A stretch of 64,000 bases of DNA, taken from Microbacterium sp. ProA8. GTDB lineage: Bacteria > Actinomycetota > Actinomycetes > Actinomycetales > Microbacteriaceae. Below the pieces are notes generated by a model. The model saw nothing but the letters and a program-made list of their open reading frames with translations, made no database searches and was not told where the DNA came from. Location of the stretch: the NCBI RefSeq assembly GCF_039905635.1, contig NZ_CP157000.1, forward strand, positions 2,170,001 to 2,234,000, written 5' to 3'. The translations under genes were made by a program, and so were the position numbers. Shown here one piece after another: positions 9,727 to 17,089 of the stretch. How positions within the stretch are numbered: the stretch's first letter is position 1; the number at the start of each line of letters is the position of its first letter.

Positions 9727-10638
9727 GTGAGAATCGCGGTCTTCCCAGGGCAAGGCTCCCAGTCCCCCGGCTTCCTGACACCCTGGCTCGACGCGGACGG
9801 CTCAGCCGATCGCCTCGCGCAGTACTCCGAGTGGTCGGGCGTCGACCTCGTGGCTGCCGGCACGGAGTGGGATGCGGACCGTATCCGCGACACGCAGGTG
9901 GCGCAGCCCCTCATCGTCGCCGCGAGCCTGCTCTCCTGGAACGCGCTCCCCGAGCGTGAGCGCATCGCCGGCGTCGCAGGTCACTCCGTCGGCGAGTTCG
10001 CCGCAGCCGCCGCGGCCGGCGTGCTCAGCGAGCAGACCGCGCTGACGCTCGTCGGCATCCGCGGCCGCGCGATGGCGGAGGCCGCAGCCGCCGCCGAGAC
10101 GGGTATGAGCGCGGTGATCGGCGGCGACGAGGCGGCCGTGATCGCACGCCTCGACGAACTCGGTCTCGCGCCGGCCAACTACAACGGGGGCGGCCAGCTC
10201 GTCGTCGCCGGCGCGCTCGACGGTCTGCAGGCGCTCGCGGCCGAGCCGGTCGCCGGCACGCGGGTCATTCCCCTCCAGGTGGCGGGAGCCTTCCACACCC
10301 GGTACATGGCGCCGGCCGTCGAGACGCTCCGCGCCGCCGCAGCCGAGGTCGCGGCATCCGATCCGGGCGTCCTGCTCTGGACCAACCGCAACGGCTCGGC
10401 AGTGGAGTCCGGCCGCGACTTCGTCGACCTGCTCGTCGATCAGGTCGCTTCGCCGGTGCGCTGGGATCTCTGCATGTCGTCCTTCGCCGACGCCGGTGTG
10501 TCGGGCATCGTGGAGCTGTCCCCCGCCGGAACGCTCGTCGGGCTCGCCAAGCGCGCGCTCCGCGGGGTGCCGACGGTGGCCGTCAAGACGCCCGCTGACC
10601 TGGACGCCGCCACCGCCCTGGTGGCCGTCGACGCATGA
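9727..10638 (+). CDS. fabD: Malonyl-CoA:ACP transacylase
   Basis: Transfers malonyl from CoA to acyl carrier protein for type II fatty-acid synthesis. The 303-residue protein begins with the family's VFPGQGSQ motif (residues 5-12) and has the nucleophile elbow GHSVGEFAAA near 85-94, with Ser87 as the catalytic serine. The downstream GAFHTRYM segment supplies the catalytic His. Translation starts at a GTG. It is the first gene of the fabD-fabH-acpP-fabF operon, 13 nt before fabH. Confidence 0.95.
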   Translation: MRIAVFPGQGSQSPGFLTPWLDADGSADRLAQYSEWSGVDLVAAGTEWDADRIRDTQVAQPLIVAASLLSWNALPERERIAGVAGHSVGEFAAAAAAGVLSEQTALTLVGIRGRAMAEAAAAAETGMSAVIGGDEAAVIARLDELGLAPANYNGGGQLVVAGALDGLQALAAEPVAGTRVIPLQVAGAFHTRYMAPAVETLRAAAAEVAASDPGVLLWTNRNGSAVESGRDFVDLLVDQVASPVRWDLCMSSFADAGVSGIVELSPAGTLVGLAKRALRGVPTVAVKTPADLDAATALVAVDA

Positions 10639-10651
10639 CCGGAGTATCCGA

Positions 10652-11653
10652 ATGACCCCCATCCTCGTCCAGCCCACCGGTGTCGCCCACACGCGCATCT
10701 ACGCGTACGGCGCCGCCCGTGGCGAGATCGCCGTGCCGAACGACGACCTGATCGGTCCGATCGACTCGAGCGACGAGTGGATCCGCCAGCGCACCGGCAT
10801 CGTCACGCGCACGCGTGCGGTGGCCGAGACGGATGCCATCGACCTGGCGACGGATGCCGCCCGCGAGGCGATCGAGCGCTCGGGCGTCGACCCGTCGCAG
10901 GTGGATGCGGTCATCGTGGCCACCATCAGCAACCCCAAGCAGACGCCCTCGGTGTCGGCGATCGTGGCGGACCGCGTGGGGGCGAATCCCGCCGCCGCGT
11001 ACGACCTCAACGCCGCATGTGCCGGCTTCGCCTACGGCGTCGCGCAGGCGGACGCACTCATCCGCGCCGGCGCTGCGCACTACGCGGTCGTCATCGGCAC
11101 CGAGAAGCTCAGCGACGTCGTCGACCCGACCGACCGCAGCATCTCGTTCCTCCTCGGCGACGGCGCGGGCGCAGCGGTGATCGGCCCGAGCGACGCGCCC
11201 GGGATCGGCCCGACGGTGTGGGGCTCGGACGGCTCCAAGGCCGATGCGGTGGGCATGAACCACACGCTGACCGAGTTCCGCGACGGCACAGCGCCCTGGC
11301 CCACGCTGCGCCAGGAAGGCCCCACGGTCTTCCGCTGGGCCGTCTGGGAGATGGTGAAGGTCGCCCGCCAGGCGCTCGAGGCCGCGGGGGTCGAGGCATC
11401 CGACCTCGCCGCCTTCGTGCCCCACCAGGCCAACATGCGCATCATCGACGAGTTCGCCAAGCAGCTGAAGCTGCCGGACACCGTGCTGATCGGTCGCGAC
11501 ATCGAGACCACCGGCAACACCTCCGCGGCGTCGATCCCGCTGGCCACCCACCGCCTGCTCGAGGAGCACCCCGAGCTCAGCGGCGGCCTGGCGCTGCAGA
11601 TCGGCTTCGGCGCCGGACTCGTGTTCGGCGCGCAGGTGGTGGTGCTCCCCTGA
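10652..11653 (+). CDS. fabH: Beta-ketoacyl-ACP synthase III
   Basis: Initiating condensing enzyme of type II FAS, joining an acyl-CoA primer to malonyl-ACP. The protein has 333 residues. The Cys-His-Asn triad is visible: C123 in NAACAGFAYG, H258 in PHQANMRI, and N289 in GNTSAAS. The ATG is chosen because it follows fabD by 13 nt with a GGAG just upstream; in-frame codons further 5' lie within fabD. In Gram-positive actinobacteria FabH commonly accepts branched primers, consistent with anteiso/iso lipids, but specificity cannot be read here. Confidence 0.95.
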   Translation: MTPILVQPTGVAHTRIYAYGAARGEIAVPNDDLIGPIDSSDEWIRQRTGIVTRTRAVAETDAIDLATDAAREAIERSGVDPSQVDAVIVATISNPKQTPSVSAIVADRVGANPAAAYDLNAACAGFAYGVAQADALIRAGAAHYAVVIGTEKLSDVVDPTDRSISFLLGDGAGAAVIGPSDAPGIGPTVWGSDGSKADAVGMNHTLTEFRDGTAPWPTLRQEGPTVFRWAVWEMVKVARQALEAAGVEASDLAAFVPHQANMRIIDEFAKQLKLPDTVLIGRDIETTGNTSAASIPLATHRLLEEHPELSGGLALQIGFGAGLVFGAQVVVLP

Positions 11654-11670
11654 CCCGGTGGAGCCCGACC

Positions 11671-11728
11671 CTAGACTGAGACGGCCCGTTCGGGCCCCCC
11701 GCAAACCCCTAGAAAACAGGAGAACCCC
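11671..11728 (+). promoter_or_regulatory. acpP leader with possible internal promoter
   Basis: Between fabH and acpP, TAGACT near 11671-11676 resembles the -10 boxes seen elsewhere in the window. A small hairpin (GGCCCG-TT-CGGGCC) and an AGGAG ribosome-binding site 5 nt before the acpP ATG follow. An internal promoter would allow extra acyl carrier protein relative to the enzymes. Inference only. Confidence 0.35.
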
Positions 11729-11977
11729 ATGGCATTCACCAACGACGAGGTCCTCGCCGGACTCGCGGAGCTCATCACCGACGAGACCGGCATCTCGGCC
11801 GACGAGGTCGCCCTCGAGAAGTCGTTCACCGACGACCTCGACATCGACTCGATCTCGATGATGACGATCGTCGTCAACGCCGAGGAGAAGTTCGGCGTCA
11901 CCATCCCCGACGACGAGGTCAAGAACCTCAAGACCGTCGGCGACGCCGTCACCTTCATCACGTCGAACCAGGCGTAA
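11729..11977 (+). CDS. acpP: Acyl carrier protein
   Basis: Small acidic carrier of fatty-acyl intermediates, 82 residues. The phosphopantetheine attachment site is Ser41 in the DIDSIS motif, and the highly acidic four-helix pattern is typical. The Leu of the usual DSL motif is Ile here, a common actinobacterial variant. A strong AGGAG ribosome-binding site precedes the ATG. It lies between the ketoacyl synthases fabH and fabF in the FAS operon. Confidence 0.96.
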   Translation: MAFTNDEVLAGLAELITDETGISADEVALEKSFTDDLDIDSISMMTIVVNAEEKFGVTIPDDEVKNLKTVGDAVTFITSNQA

Positions 11978-12033
11978 ACCCCCCGGTGGGGGCCGCGGCC
12001 CCCACCGGCGCATCCACGAGGATTCACAACGAC

Positions 12034-13272
12034 ATGAGCAACTCCCGCATCGTCGTGACCGGCATCGGCGCATCGTCGCCGCTGGGCGGCACGGCTCCCG
12101 AGAGCTGGTCCGCGCTCCTGGAGGGCGTCTCCGGCGCCCGCACCCTGGAGCACGACTGGGTCGAGAAGTACCAGCTGCCGGTGACGTTCGCCGCCGAGGC
12201 CAAGGTGCGACCCGACACCGTGCTCGAGCGTCCCATCGCCAAGCGCCTCGACCCTTCATCGCAGTTCGCGCTCGTCGCGGCAATGGAGGCCTGGGCAGAC
12301 GCCGGCAGCCCCGAGGTCGACCCCGACCGACTCGGCGTCGACTTCGCCACCGGCATCGGGGGGCTGCACACGCTGCTCGACGGGTGGGACACGCTGCGCG
12401 AGAAGGGCCCGCGCCGTGTTCTGCCGATGACGGTCCCCATGCTCATGCCGAACGCGGCAGCCGGAAACCTCTCCCTCCACTTCAACGCCCGCGCTTATGC
12501 GCGCACCGTCGCGAGCGCGTGTGCGTCGAGCACCGAGTCGATCGTGAACGCGATCGAGCACATCCGCGCCGGCTACGCCGACGTCGTGATCGCGGGCGGC
12601 ACCGAGTCGGTCATCCACCCGGTCACGATCGCCGCGTTCTCGTCGATGCAGGCGCTCTCCCGGCGCAACGACGACCCCGCGACCGCATCTCGGCCCTGCA
12701 GCGTCGACCGTGACGGCTTCGTCATGGGCGAGGGTGCGGCCGTGCTGATCCTCGAGACCGAAGAGCACGCCCGGGCGCGCGGTGCCAAGATCTACGCCGT
12801 CGCGGCAGGCGGCGGCGTCACCGCGGACTCGTACCACATCACCGCGAACGACCCCGAGGGCCTTGGCGCGTCGCGCGCCGTACGCCTCGCGCTGGAGATG
12901 GCGGATGCCTCGCCCGACGACGTGACGCACATCAACGCGCACGCCACCTCGACGCCCGTCGGCGACCCGAACGAGTACACCGCGCTGCGCTCGGTGTTCG
13001 GCGACCGCATCGACGAGATCCCGGTATCGGCCACCAAGGCGTCGACCGGCCACCTGCTCGGCGGCACGGGCGCGCTCGAGGCGATCTTCACCGTGCTGGC
13101 ATTGCAGGAGCGCGTGGCTCCCCCGACCATCAACCTGACGACGCAGGACCCCGAGGTCCCGTTCCGCATCTCGGGCACTCCCGCGCCGCTCGGAGACGGA
13201 CCGCACCTCGCGATCAGCAACTCGTTCGGCTTCGGCGGCCACAACGCGGTCGCGGCATTCGCCTCGATCTGA
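12034..13272 (+). CDS. fabF: Beta-ketoacyl-ACP synthase II
   Basis: Elongating condensing enzyme of type II FAS, 412 residues, thiolase fold. The catalytic triad is C163 (SACASSTES), H303 (NAHATSTPVGD) and H340 (STGHLLGGTGALE), and the C-terminus carries the GFGGHNAVAAF motif. The ATG at 12034, preceded by GAGGA, gives the usual start MSNSRIVVTGIGASSPLG. Codons upstream in the same frame fall in the acpP-fabF spacer. It is the last gene of the operon and is followed by a strong hairpin. Confidence 0.96.
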   Translation: MSNSRIVVTGIGASSPLGGTAPESWSALLEGVSGARTLEHDWVEKYQLPVTFAAEAKVRPDTVLERPIAKRLDPSSQFALVAAMEAWADAGSPEVDPDRLGVDFATGIGGLHTLLDGWDTLREKGPRRVLPMTVPMLMPNAAAGNLSLHFNARAYARTVASACASSTESIVNAIEHIRAGYADVVIAGGTESVIHPVTIAAFSSMQALSRRNDDPATASRPCSVDRDGFVMGEGAAVLILETEEHARARGAKIYAVAAGGGVTADSYHITANDPEGLGASRAVRLALEMADASPDDVTHINAHATSTPVGDPNEYTALRSVFGDRIDEIPVSATKASTGHLLGGTGALEAIFTVLALQERVAPPTINLTTQDPEVPFRISGTPAPLGDGPHLAISNSFGFGGHNAVAAFASI

Positions 13273-13303
13273 GACGCGGTCGCAACCGCTCCGACGCAAA
13301 CGA

Positions 13304-13336
13304 AGACGCCCCCGGTGAAGCCGACCGGGGGCGTCT
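13304..13336 (+). terminator. Terminator after the fabD-fabF operon
   Basis: A perfect 13-bp stem (AGACGCCCCCGGT with its complement) closes a 7-nt loop, starting 31 nt after the fabF stop codon. No long T tract follows, as is usual in GC-rich actinobacteria. Its symmetry would also stop transcription arriving from the convergent DUF3145 gene. Confidence 0.85.
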
Positions 13337-13430
13337 GTCGTGCCAGGCGGTGGTTCGCGGTCCCGCTGCCCGGGATTCATGGCCTCCGAGCCTCGGTAGT
13401 GGCGCCCCGCGCCGCCTGCGTCTGTGGTGG

Positions 13431-13934
13431 TCAGCCGACCTTGTGCAGCCAGACGACGGGGGCGTCGTCGCTCGCGTGCCGGAACGCCTCGAGCTCCTCG
13501 TCCCAGGCGGCGCCGAGGGCGATGTCGAGTTCCCGACGCAGTTCGAAGGCGTCACCGCCGGCGATCTCCATGGCGTAGCGGATGCGGTCCTCGCCGATGA
13601 CGACGTTGCCGGCGGTGTCGGTCTGCGCATAGTGGATGCCGAGACCCGGCGTGTGCAGCCAGCGGCCGCCGTCGCTGCGGGGCGTGGGATCCTCGGTGAC
13701 CTCGAAGCGCAGGTGCTCCCAGCCGCGGATCGCCGTCGCCAGCGCGGAACCGGTGCCGGCCGCGCCCTCCCAGTAGAACTCCGCCCGGCGGCTGCCGGTG
13801 AGAACCGGCTGATCCGCCCAGTCGAAGCTGACCGCTCGACCCAGGGCTCGTCCGACCGCCCACTCGAGGTGCGGGCACAACGCTCGTGGCGCGGAGTGGA
13901 TGAAGATCACCCCACGCGCTTTGTGTGTCGCCAT
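13431..13934 (-). CDS. DUF3145 family protein
   Basis: A 167-residue soluble protein of the DUF3145 family, restricted to actinobacteria and of unknown function. The protein starts MATHKARGVIFIHSAPRALCPH and contains conserved WEGAAGTGSALATAIRGWEHLRFEVTEDP-type segments; no catalytic motif is evident. No membrane helix or signal peptide is seen. It lies convergent and adjacent to the FAS operon, a linkage seen in many actinobacteria, so a role in lipid metabolism is an attractive inference but is not shown by sequence. Confidence 0.85.
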   Translation of the reverse strand: MATHKARGVIFIHSAPRALCPHLEWAVGRALGRAVSFDWADQPVLTGSRRAEFYWEGAAGTGSALATAIRGWEHLRFEVTEDPTPRSDGGRWLHTPGLGIHYAQTDTAGNVVIGEDRIRYAMEIAGGDAFELRRELDIALGAAWDEELEAFRHASDDAPVVWLHKVG

Positions 13935-14025
13935 GATCTCTCCGTTCGTCAGGTGCGTCTTCCCCTACGACCTGTGACGGTGCTCATGACATGCTGTTCG
14001 GTTGTGCTGCCGCCATTATCGCCGA

Positions 14026-14065
14026 GAGGGCGGGGAAATCACAAGAGTGTGATTTCCCCGCCCTC
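14026..14065 (-). terminator. Terminator of the oxygenase-like gene
   Basis: A perfect 17-bp stem (GAGGGCGGGGAAATCAC and its complement) with a 6-nt loop begins 20 nt beyond the stop codon of the minus-strand gene at 14086. It also lies upstream of the DUF3145 start, insulating that gene. Confidence 0.88.
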
Positions 14066-14085
14066 CGGGTCGGAGATGCGAAGGC

Positions 14086-14859
14086 TCAGGCCTCGCTCAT
14101 CGCCTGGACCTCGACCTTGCCCTTTGCCGCGTAGTAGGCGGCGCGAGCGGCATCGCGACGTGCCTGCTCGGCCTGGCCGGCGTCGAGGACGTCCTGCGGC
14201 ACGTCGACGTACTCGGTCGTCGGCTTGCCGTGGTACTTCTCGATGTAGGCGTCGAGCTCGGGGCCGGACTCCCACGACGTGATGAGGCAGTAGCGCGGCT
14301 CGTCACCGGTGTGGTGCACGGCGTGCCACAGGCGCTGCGTGTCGACGATGAGCTGAGCGCCGGCGGGCAGGGCGACGCGGTACTCGATGCTCGGGTCGGT
14401 GCGGTTCTCACGCAGCACGAAGTAGCTGTTCTTGTCGTCGGTGAGGTTGAAGAAGCCACGCACGACCCAGCCGGTGCCGTCCGGGTTGAGGCGGTTGTTG
14501 TCGTCCTGGTGCAGGTTGTACAGCGCGTCGGCGTAGGTGTTCGGCTGCAGCTCGATGACGCGGCAGCGCCCGACGTTGGCGCCGGGCTCCTGCGCGCGGC
14601 GCGTCATCTCGGGCGCCTTCTCGACCTGGGAGGGGATCCAGACGCCGTCCTTGTCAGTCCGCGGGGGTGTGTGGTTCCAGAAGCCGTTGCACTCGATCTC
14701 GCCCTTGGCGGACGCGAGCGGCGCGAACCGGGTGTCACCCGACGACTTCCAGTCGACGTATTCGATGGAGAGCCATTCCTTCGGGTCGAGTTCTCGATCG
14801 TAGGAGTCGAGGACCACGAAGCCGGTCTCATCGAGAGCGGCAGACTTGATGTAACCCAT
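14086..14859 (-). CDS. Probable Fe(II)/2-oxoglutarate-dependent oxygenase, iron-regulated
   Basis: A 257-residue protein I cannot name by family. Its central part looks like a jelly-roll Fe(II)/2OG oxygenase. H117-x-D119 lies in NLHQDDNN, a distal H179 lies in QRLWHAVHH, and R189 (EPRYCLITS) sits ten residues later, where such enzymes bind 2-oxoglutarate. Beta-strand-like segments surround these (GFFNLTDDKNSYFVLREN, EYRVALPAGAQLIVDT). There is no signal peptide; the C-terminal 30 residues are Ala-rich and helical. It is monocistronic, with a strong terminator and a DtxR/IdeR-like box upstream, so expression is probably induced when iron is scarce. Substrate unknown; a non-catalytic cupin is the main alternative. 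Confidence 0.6.
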   Translation of the reverse strand: MGYIKSAALDETGFVVLDSYDRELDPKEWLSIEYVDWKSSGDTRFAPLASAKGEIECNGFWNHTPPRTDKDGVWIPSQVEKAPEMTRRAQEPGANVGRCRVIELQPNTYADALYNLHQDDNNRLNPDGTGWVVRGFFNLTDDKNSYFVLRENRTDPSIEYRVALPAGAQLIVDTQRLWHAVHHTGDEPRYCLITSWESGPELDAYIEKYHGKPTTEYVDVPQDVLDAGQAEQARRDAARAAYYAAKGKVEVQAMSEA

Positions 14860-14904
14860 GACGAATCATGCCTTTCGGTCAGTGAGCCAGCACGTTTTAA
14901 CAGG

Positions 14905-14925
14905 CTCAACTTAGGCAAGCCTACA
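14905..14925 (-). promoter_or_regulatory. Candidate DtxR/IdeR iron box
   Basis: TTAGGCAAGCCTA at 14911-14923 contains the perfect repeat TAGGC-AA-GCCTA. It matches 10 of the first 12 positions of the actinobacterial iron-box consensus TTAGGTTAGSCTAACCTAA; the distal half is degenerate. It lies about 52 nt before the ATG of the oxygenase-like gene. On the minus strand a TTAAAA/TAAAAC -10 candidate near 14895-14900 would put the box over the -35 region, a repressing position. Confidence 0.55.
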
Positions 14926-15024
14926 TCGGGCCCTCGAAGCGGCCCGTGGACCGCGCCGTGAATAACCGGCGGACGCCGGCGACGCAGGGTCGGAGGCGTG
15001 AGCCGCCTTTAGACTGGACGGGCC

Positions 15025-17031
15025 ATGGTCACTGCCACGAATGTCGACGCCACTGCGGTCAACACCATCGGATGGCTCTCGGCCGCGGACTGGACGATCG
15101 TCGTTCCGGTGTACCAGCGGCAGTACCGGTGGGACATCGGCGGATGCGAGCAGCTGCTCTCGGACATCCGCGCGGTGGCCGACCTCGACGATCGCCACAT
15201 GCACTTCATCGGCTCGATCCTCTCGTCGGCGAGCGGCGCGGGCGAGGAAGCCGAGCTCGTGCTGATCGACGGCCAGCAGCGTACGACGACCCTCATGCTG
15301 CTGGTCGCGGCCCTGCATCACACCGTTCGTGAGGCCGATCCCGCCCTCGCCGACCAGCTCCAGCGGGTGCTGGTGCACTCTCACGACGCGAGGCGCACCA
15401 AGCTGCGCCCGCATCGGGCCTGGGCGTCCGTCTTCGAGCGAGTGGTGCTCGACCTGCCGCTGCCGCCCGATGAGCAGCGCGACTCGCGGTTCGACGACAA
15501 CTACGCGTTCTTCCGCAGTCAGATCAGCCTCGATGAGGCACCCCGAATCTGGCGCGGCCTGCAGAAGCTCGAGCACGTGGCTATCACGCTCGGCGCGGGC
15601 GCCAATGCGCAGCAGATCTTCGAGAGCCTCAACTCCACCGGCGAGCCGCTGCGCGACCACGAGCTGATCCACAACTACGTGCTGATGGGCCTCAATCATG
15701 CCGAGCAGCGCGAGATCGAAGCCGAGTACTGGCAGGCCATCGAGCACAACACCGGCGACGCGATCGCCGAGTTCTGGCGGCAGTACCTCGTCATGACCAC
15801 CGGCCGCGAGGTGACGGTCGTCGGCGGGCGGGGCGTGTACGAAGCGTTCCGGCACGAGTTCCCCCGGCTGGAGTTCGCCGACCTGGTGCGTCACGCCGGC
15901 GAATGGCGCGAGCTGTCCCGCGTGTATCGCGTGCTGCTGCACCCGAGGGAGGCTGGGGATGCAGAAGTCGGGCGCCAGCTGTCGTACCTCAGCACATTCG
16001 GCACGGGGATGTATCCGCTCGTCATGCGCGTGTACCGCGACTTCGAACTGGGCGCCGTCGCCCGCGACGAGCTCATCGAGACACTCGAGATGGTGCAGTC
16101 GCTGCTCGTGCGTCGCTCGATCGTCGGCACGGGCGTCGAGCGACTGGTCGCGCGGCTGTGCCGCGCGCGCGAACAGGGCAGGGACGCGCTGGTGTCGGCG
16201 ATCTCCCGCATCACCCCCTCGGACGAACGTGTCGCGGTGGCGCTGAAGTACTCCGAGCTGCCCCACGCGTCGTATGTGCTGGGCCGTCTCGCCGGGGTCG
16301 ACGGAGCCGGTGGCCTCGATGTCGAGCACATCTTCCCGCTCGCGCCCGGCGATGGGTGGACGGGCGACGGCGTGCGCGCCTGGGCGTCGTACAGCGAGGA
16401 CGAGCAGAACAGCCATCGCGCCCTCGCGAACACGATCGGCAACCTCACCGTTCTCGAGGAGGACCTCGCGGTGCGCGCCTTCGACCGCTCCTTCCCCGAG
16501 AAGCAGGCACTCTACGCCCGCAGCTCGGTCCCGACCACGGCCGCGCTGGCCGAGCTGCCCGCCTGGGGAACGGCGGCGATCTCCCAGCGGTCGACGCAGC
16601 TGACCGAACGCTTCGTCGCGGTGTGGAAGCGCCCCGGCGGGCCGGCGATCGACGACGACGGTCTGACCCCCATCCTGGACGCGGTACGCCGGCGCGGCTG
16701 GCCGCCGGGATGGCACCGTGAGTGGTCGTACGTGGAGTACTGCGGCGAGCACTGGGAGGTTCCCGACGTCAAGTACCTCTTCAACCGCGTCTTCAAGCGC
16801 CTGTGGGCCGATGCCCGTGAAGCCGTCGTCGCATACAGCGCGCGGCGGGGTGGCCCGGTGTACACGGCGCAGTCGTGGAACGGTCAGTGGGATCGGCTCG
16901 ACGATGAGCACTCCCTCTACATGGGCTGGGACTCCAGCTACATGCTGAGCGCCGTGCAGGGCGTCTTGGAGGAGGCCGGGCTCGCACCCGAGGTGTTCGT
17001 CAAGTACTCGTACATCGGCAACGCGATGTAA
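15025..17031 (+). CDS. GmrSD-type (DUF262 + DUF1524) restriction/defence protein
   Basis: A 668-residue fused protein. The N-terminal DUF262 (GmrS-like) domain has YQRQYRW (about 30-36) and the nucleotide-binding DGQQR at 82-86. DUF1524 (GmrD-like) provides the His-Asn nuclease: DVEHIFPL with H435, then LANTIGNLTVLE with N469 and N473. Such fusions act as NTP-dependent type IV restriction enzymes against modified phage DNA. Residues from about 545 to the end form an extra domain (GWPPGWHREWSYVEYCG, then MGWDSSYMLS) that I do not recognise. The gene is solitary, with its own terminator and no methylase nearby. A TAGACT -10 candidate lies at 15010-15015, 9 nt before the ATG. Confidence 0.85.
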   Translation: MVTATNVDATAVNTIGWLSAADWTIVVPVYQRQYRWDIGGCEQLLSDIRAVADLDDRHMHFIGSILSSASGAGEEAELVLIDGQQRTTTLMLLVAALHHTVREADPALADQLQRVLVHSHDARRTKLRPHRAWASVFERVVLDLPLPPDEQRDSRFDDNYAFFRSQISLDEAPRIWRGLQKLEHVAITLGAGANAQQIFESLNSTGEPLRDHELIHNYVLMGLNHAEQREIEAEYWQAIEHNTGDAIAEFWRQYLVMTTGREVTVVGGRGVYEAFRHEFPRLEFADLVRHAGEWRELSRVYRVLLHPREAGDAEVGRQLSYLSTFGTGMYPLVMRVYRDFELGAVARDELIETLEMVQSLLVRRSIVGTGVERLVARLCRAREQGRDALVSAISRITPSDERVAVALKYSELPHASYVLGRLAGVDGAGGLDVEHIFPLAPGDGWTGDGVRAWASYSEDEQNSHRALANTIGNLTVLEEDLAVRAFDRSFPEKQALYARSSVPTTAALAELPAWGTAAISQRSTQLTERFVAVWKRPGGPAIDDDGLTPILDAVRRRGWPPGWHREWSYVEYCGEHWEVPDVKYLFNRVFKRLWADAREAVVAYSARRGGPVYTAQSWNGQWDRLDDEHSLYMGWDSSYMLSAVQGVLEEAGLAPEVFVKYSYIGNAM

Positions 17032-17069
17032 GGGGGACGGATGCCTCGCTCAGAGGCATCCGTCCCCCT
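17031..17069 (+). terminator. Bidirectional terminator between defence gene and PTS gene
   Basis: A perfect 17-bp stem (AGGGGGACGGATGCCTC with its complement) and a 5-nt loop starts at the last base of the defence gene's stop codon. It lies 20 nt beyond the stop of the convergent PTS gene, so it can end both transcripts. Confidence 0.9.
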
Positions 17070-17089
17070 CATCGTCGGTCGCGCGACCG

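Noticed and set aside
14911..16911. A 666-codon minus-strand open frame opposite the GmrSD gene
   Set aside because: The plus-strand DUF262/DUF1524 motifs are unambiguous; the antisense frame has low-complexity Arg/Val/Gly composition.
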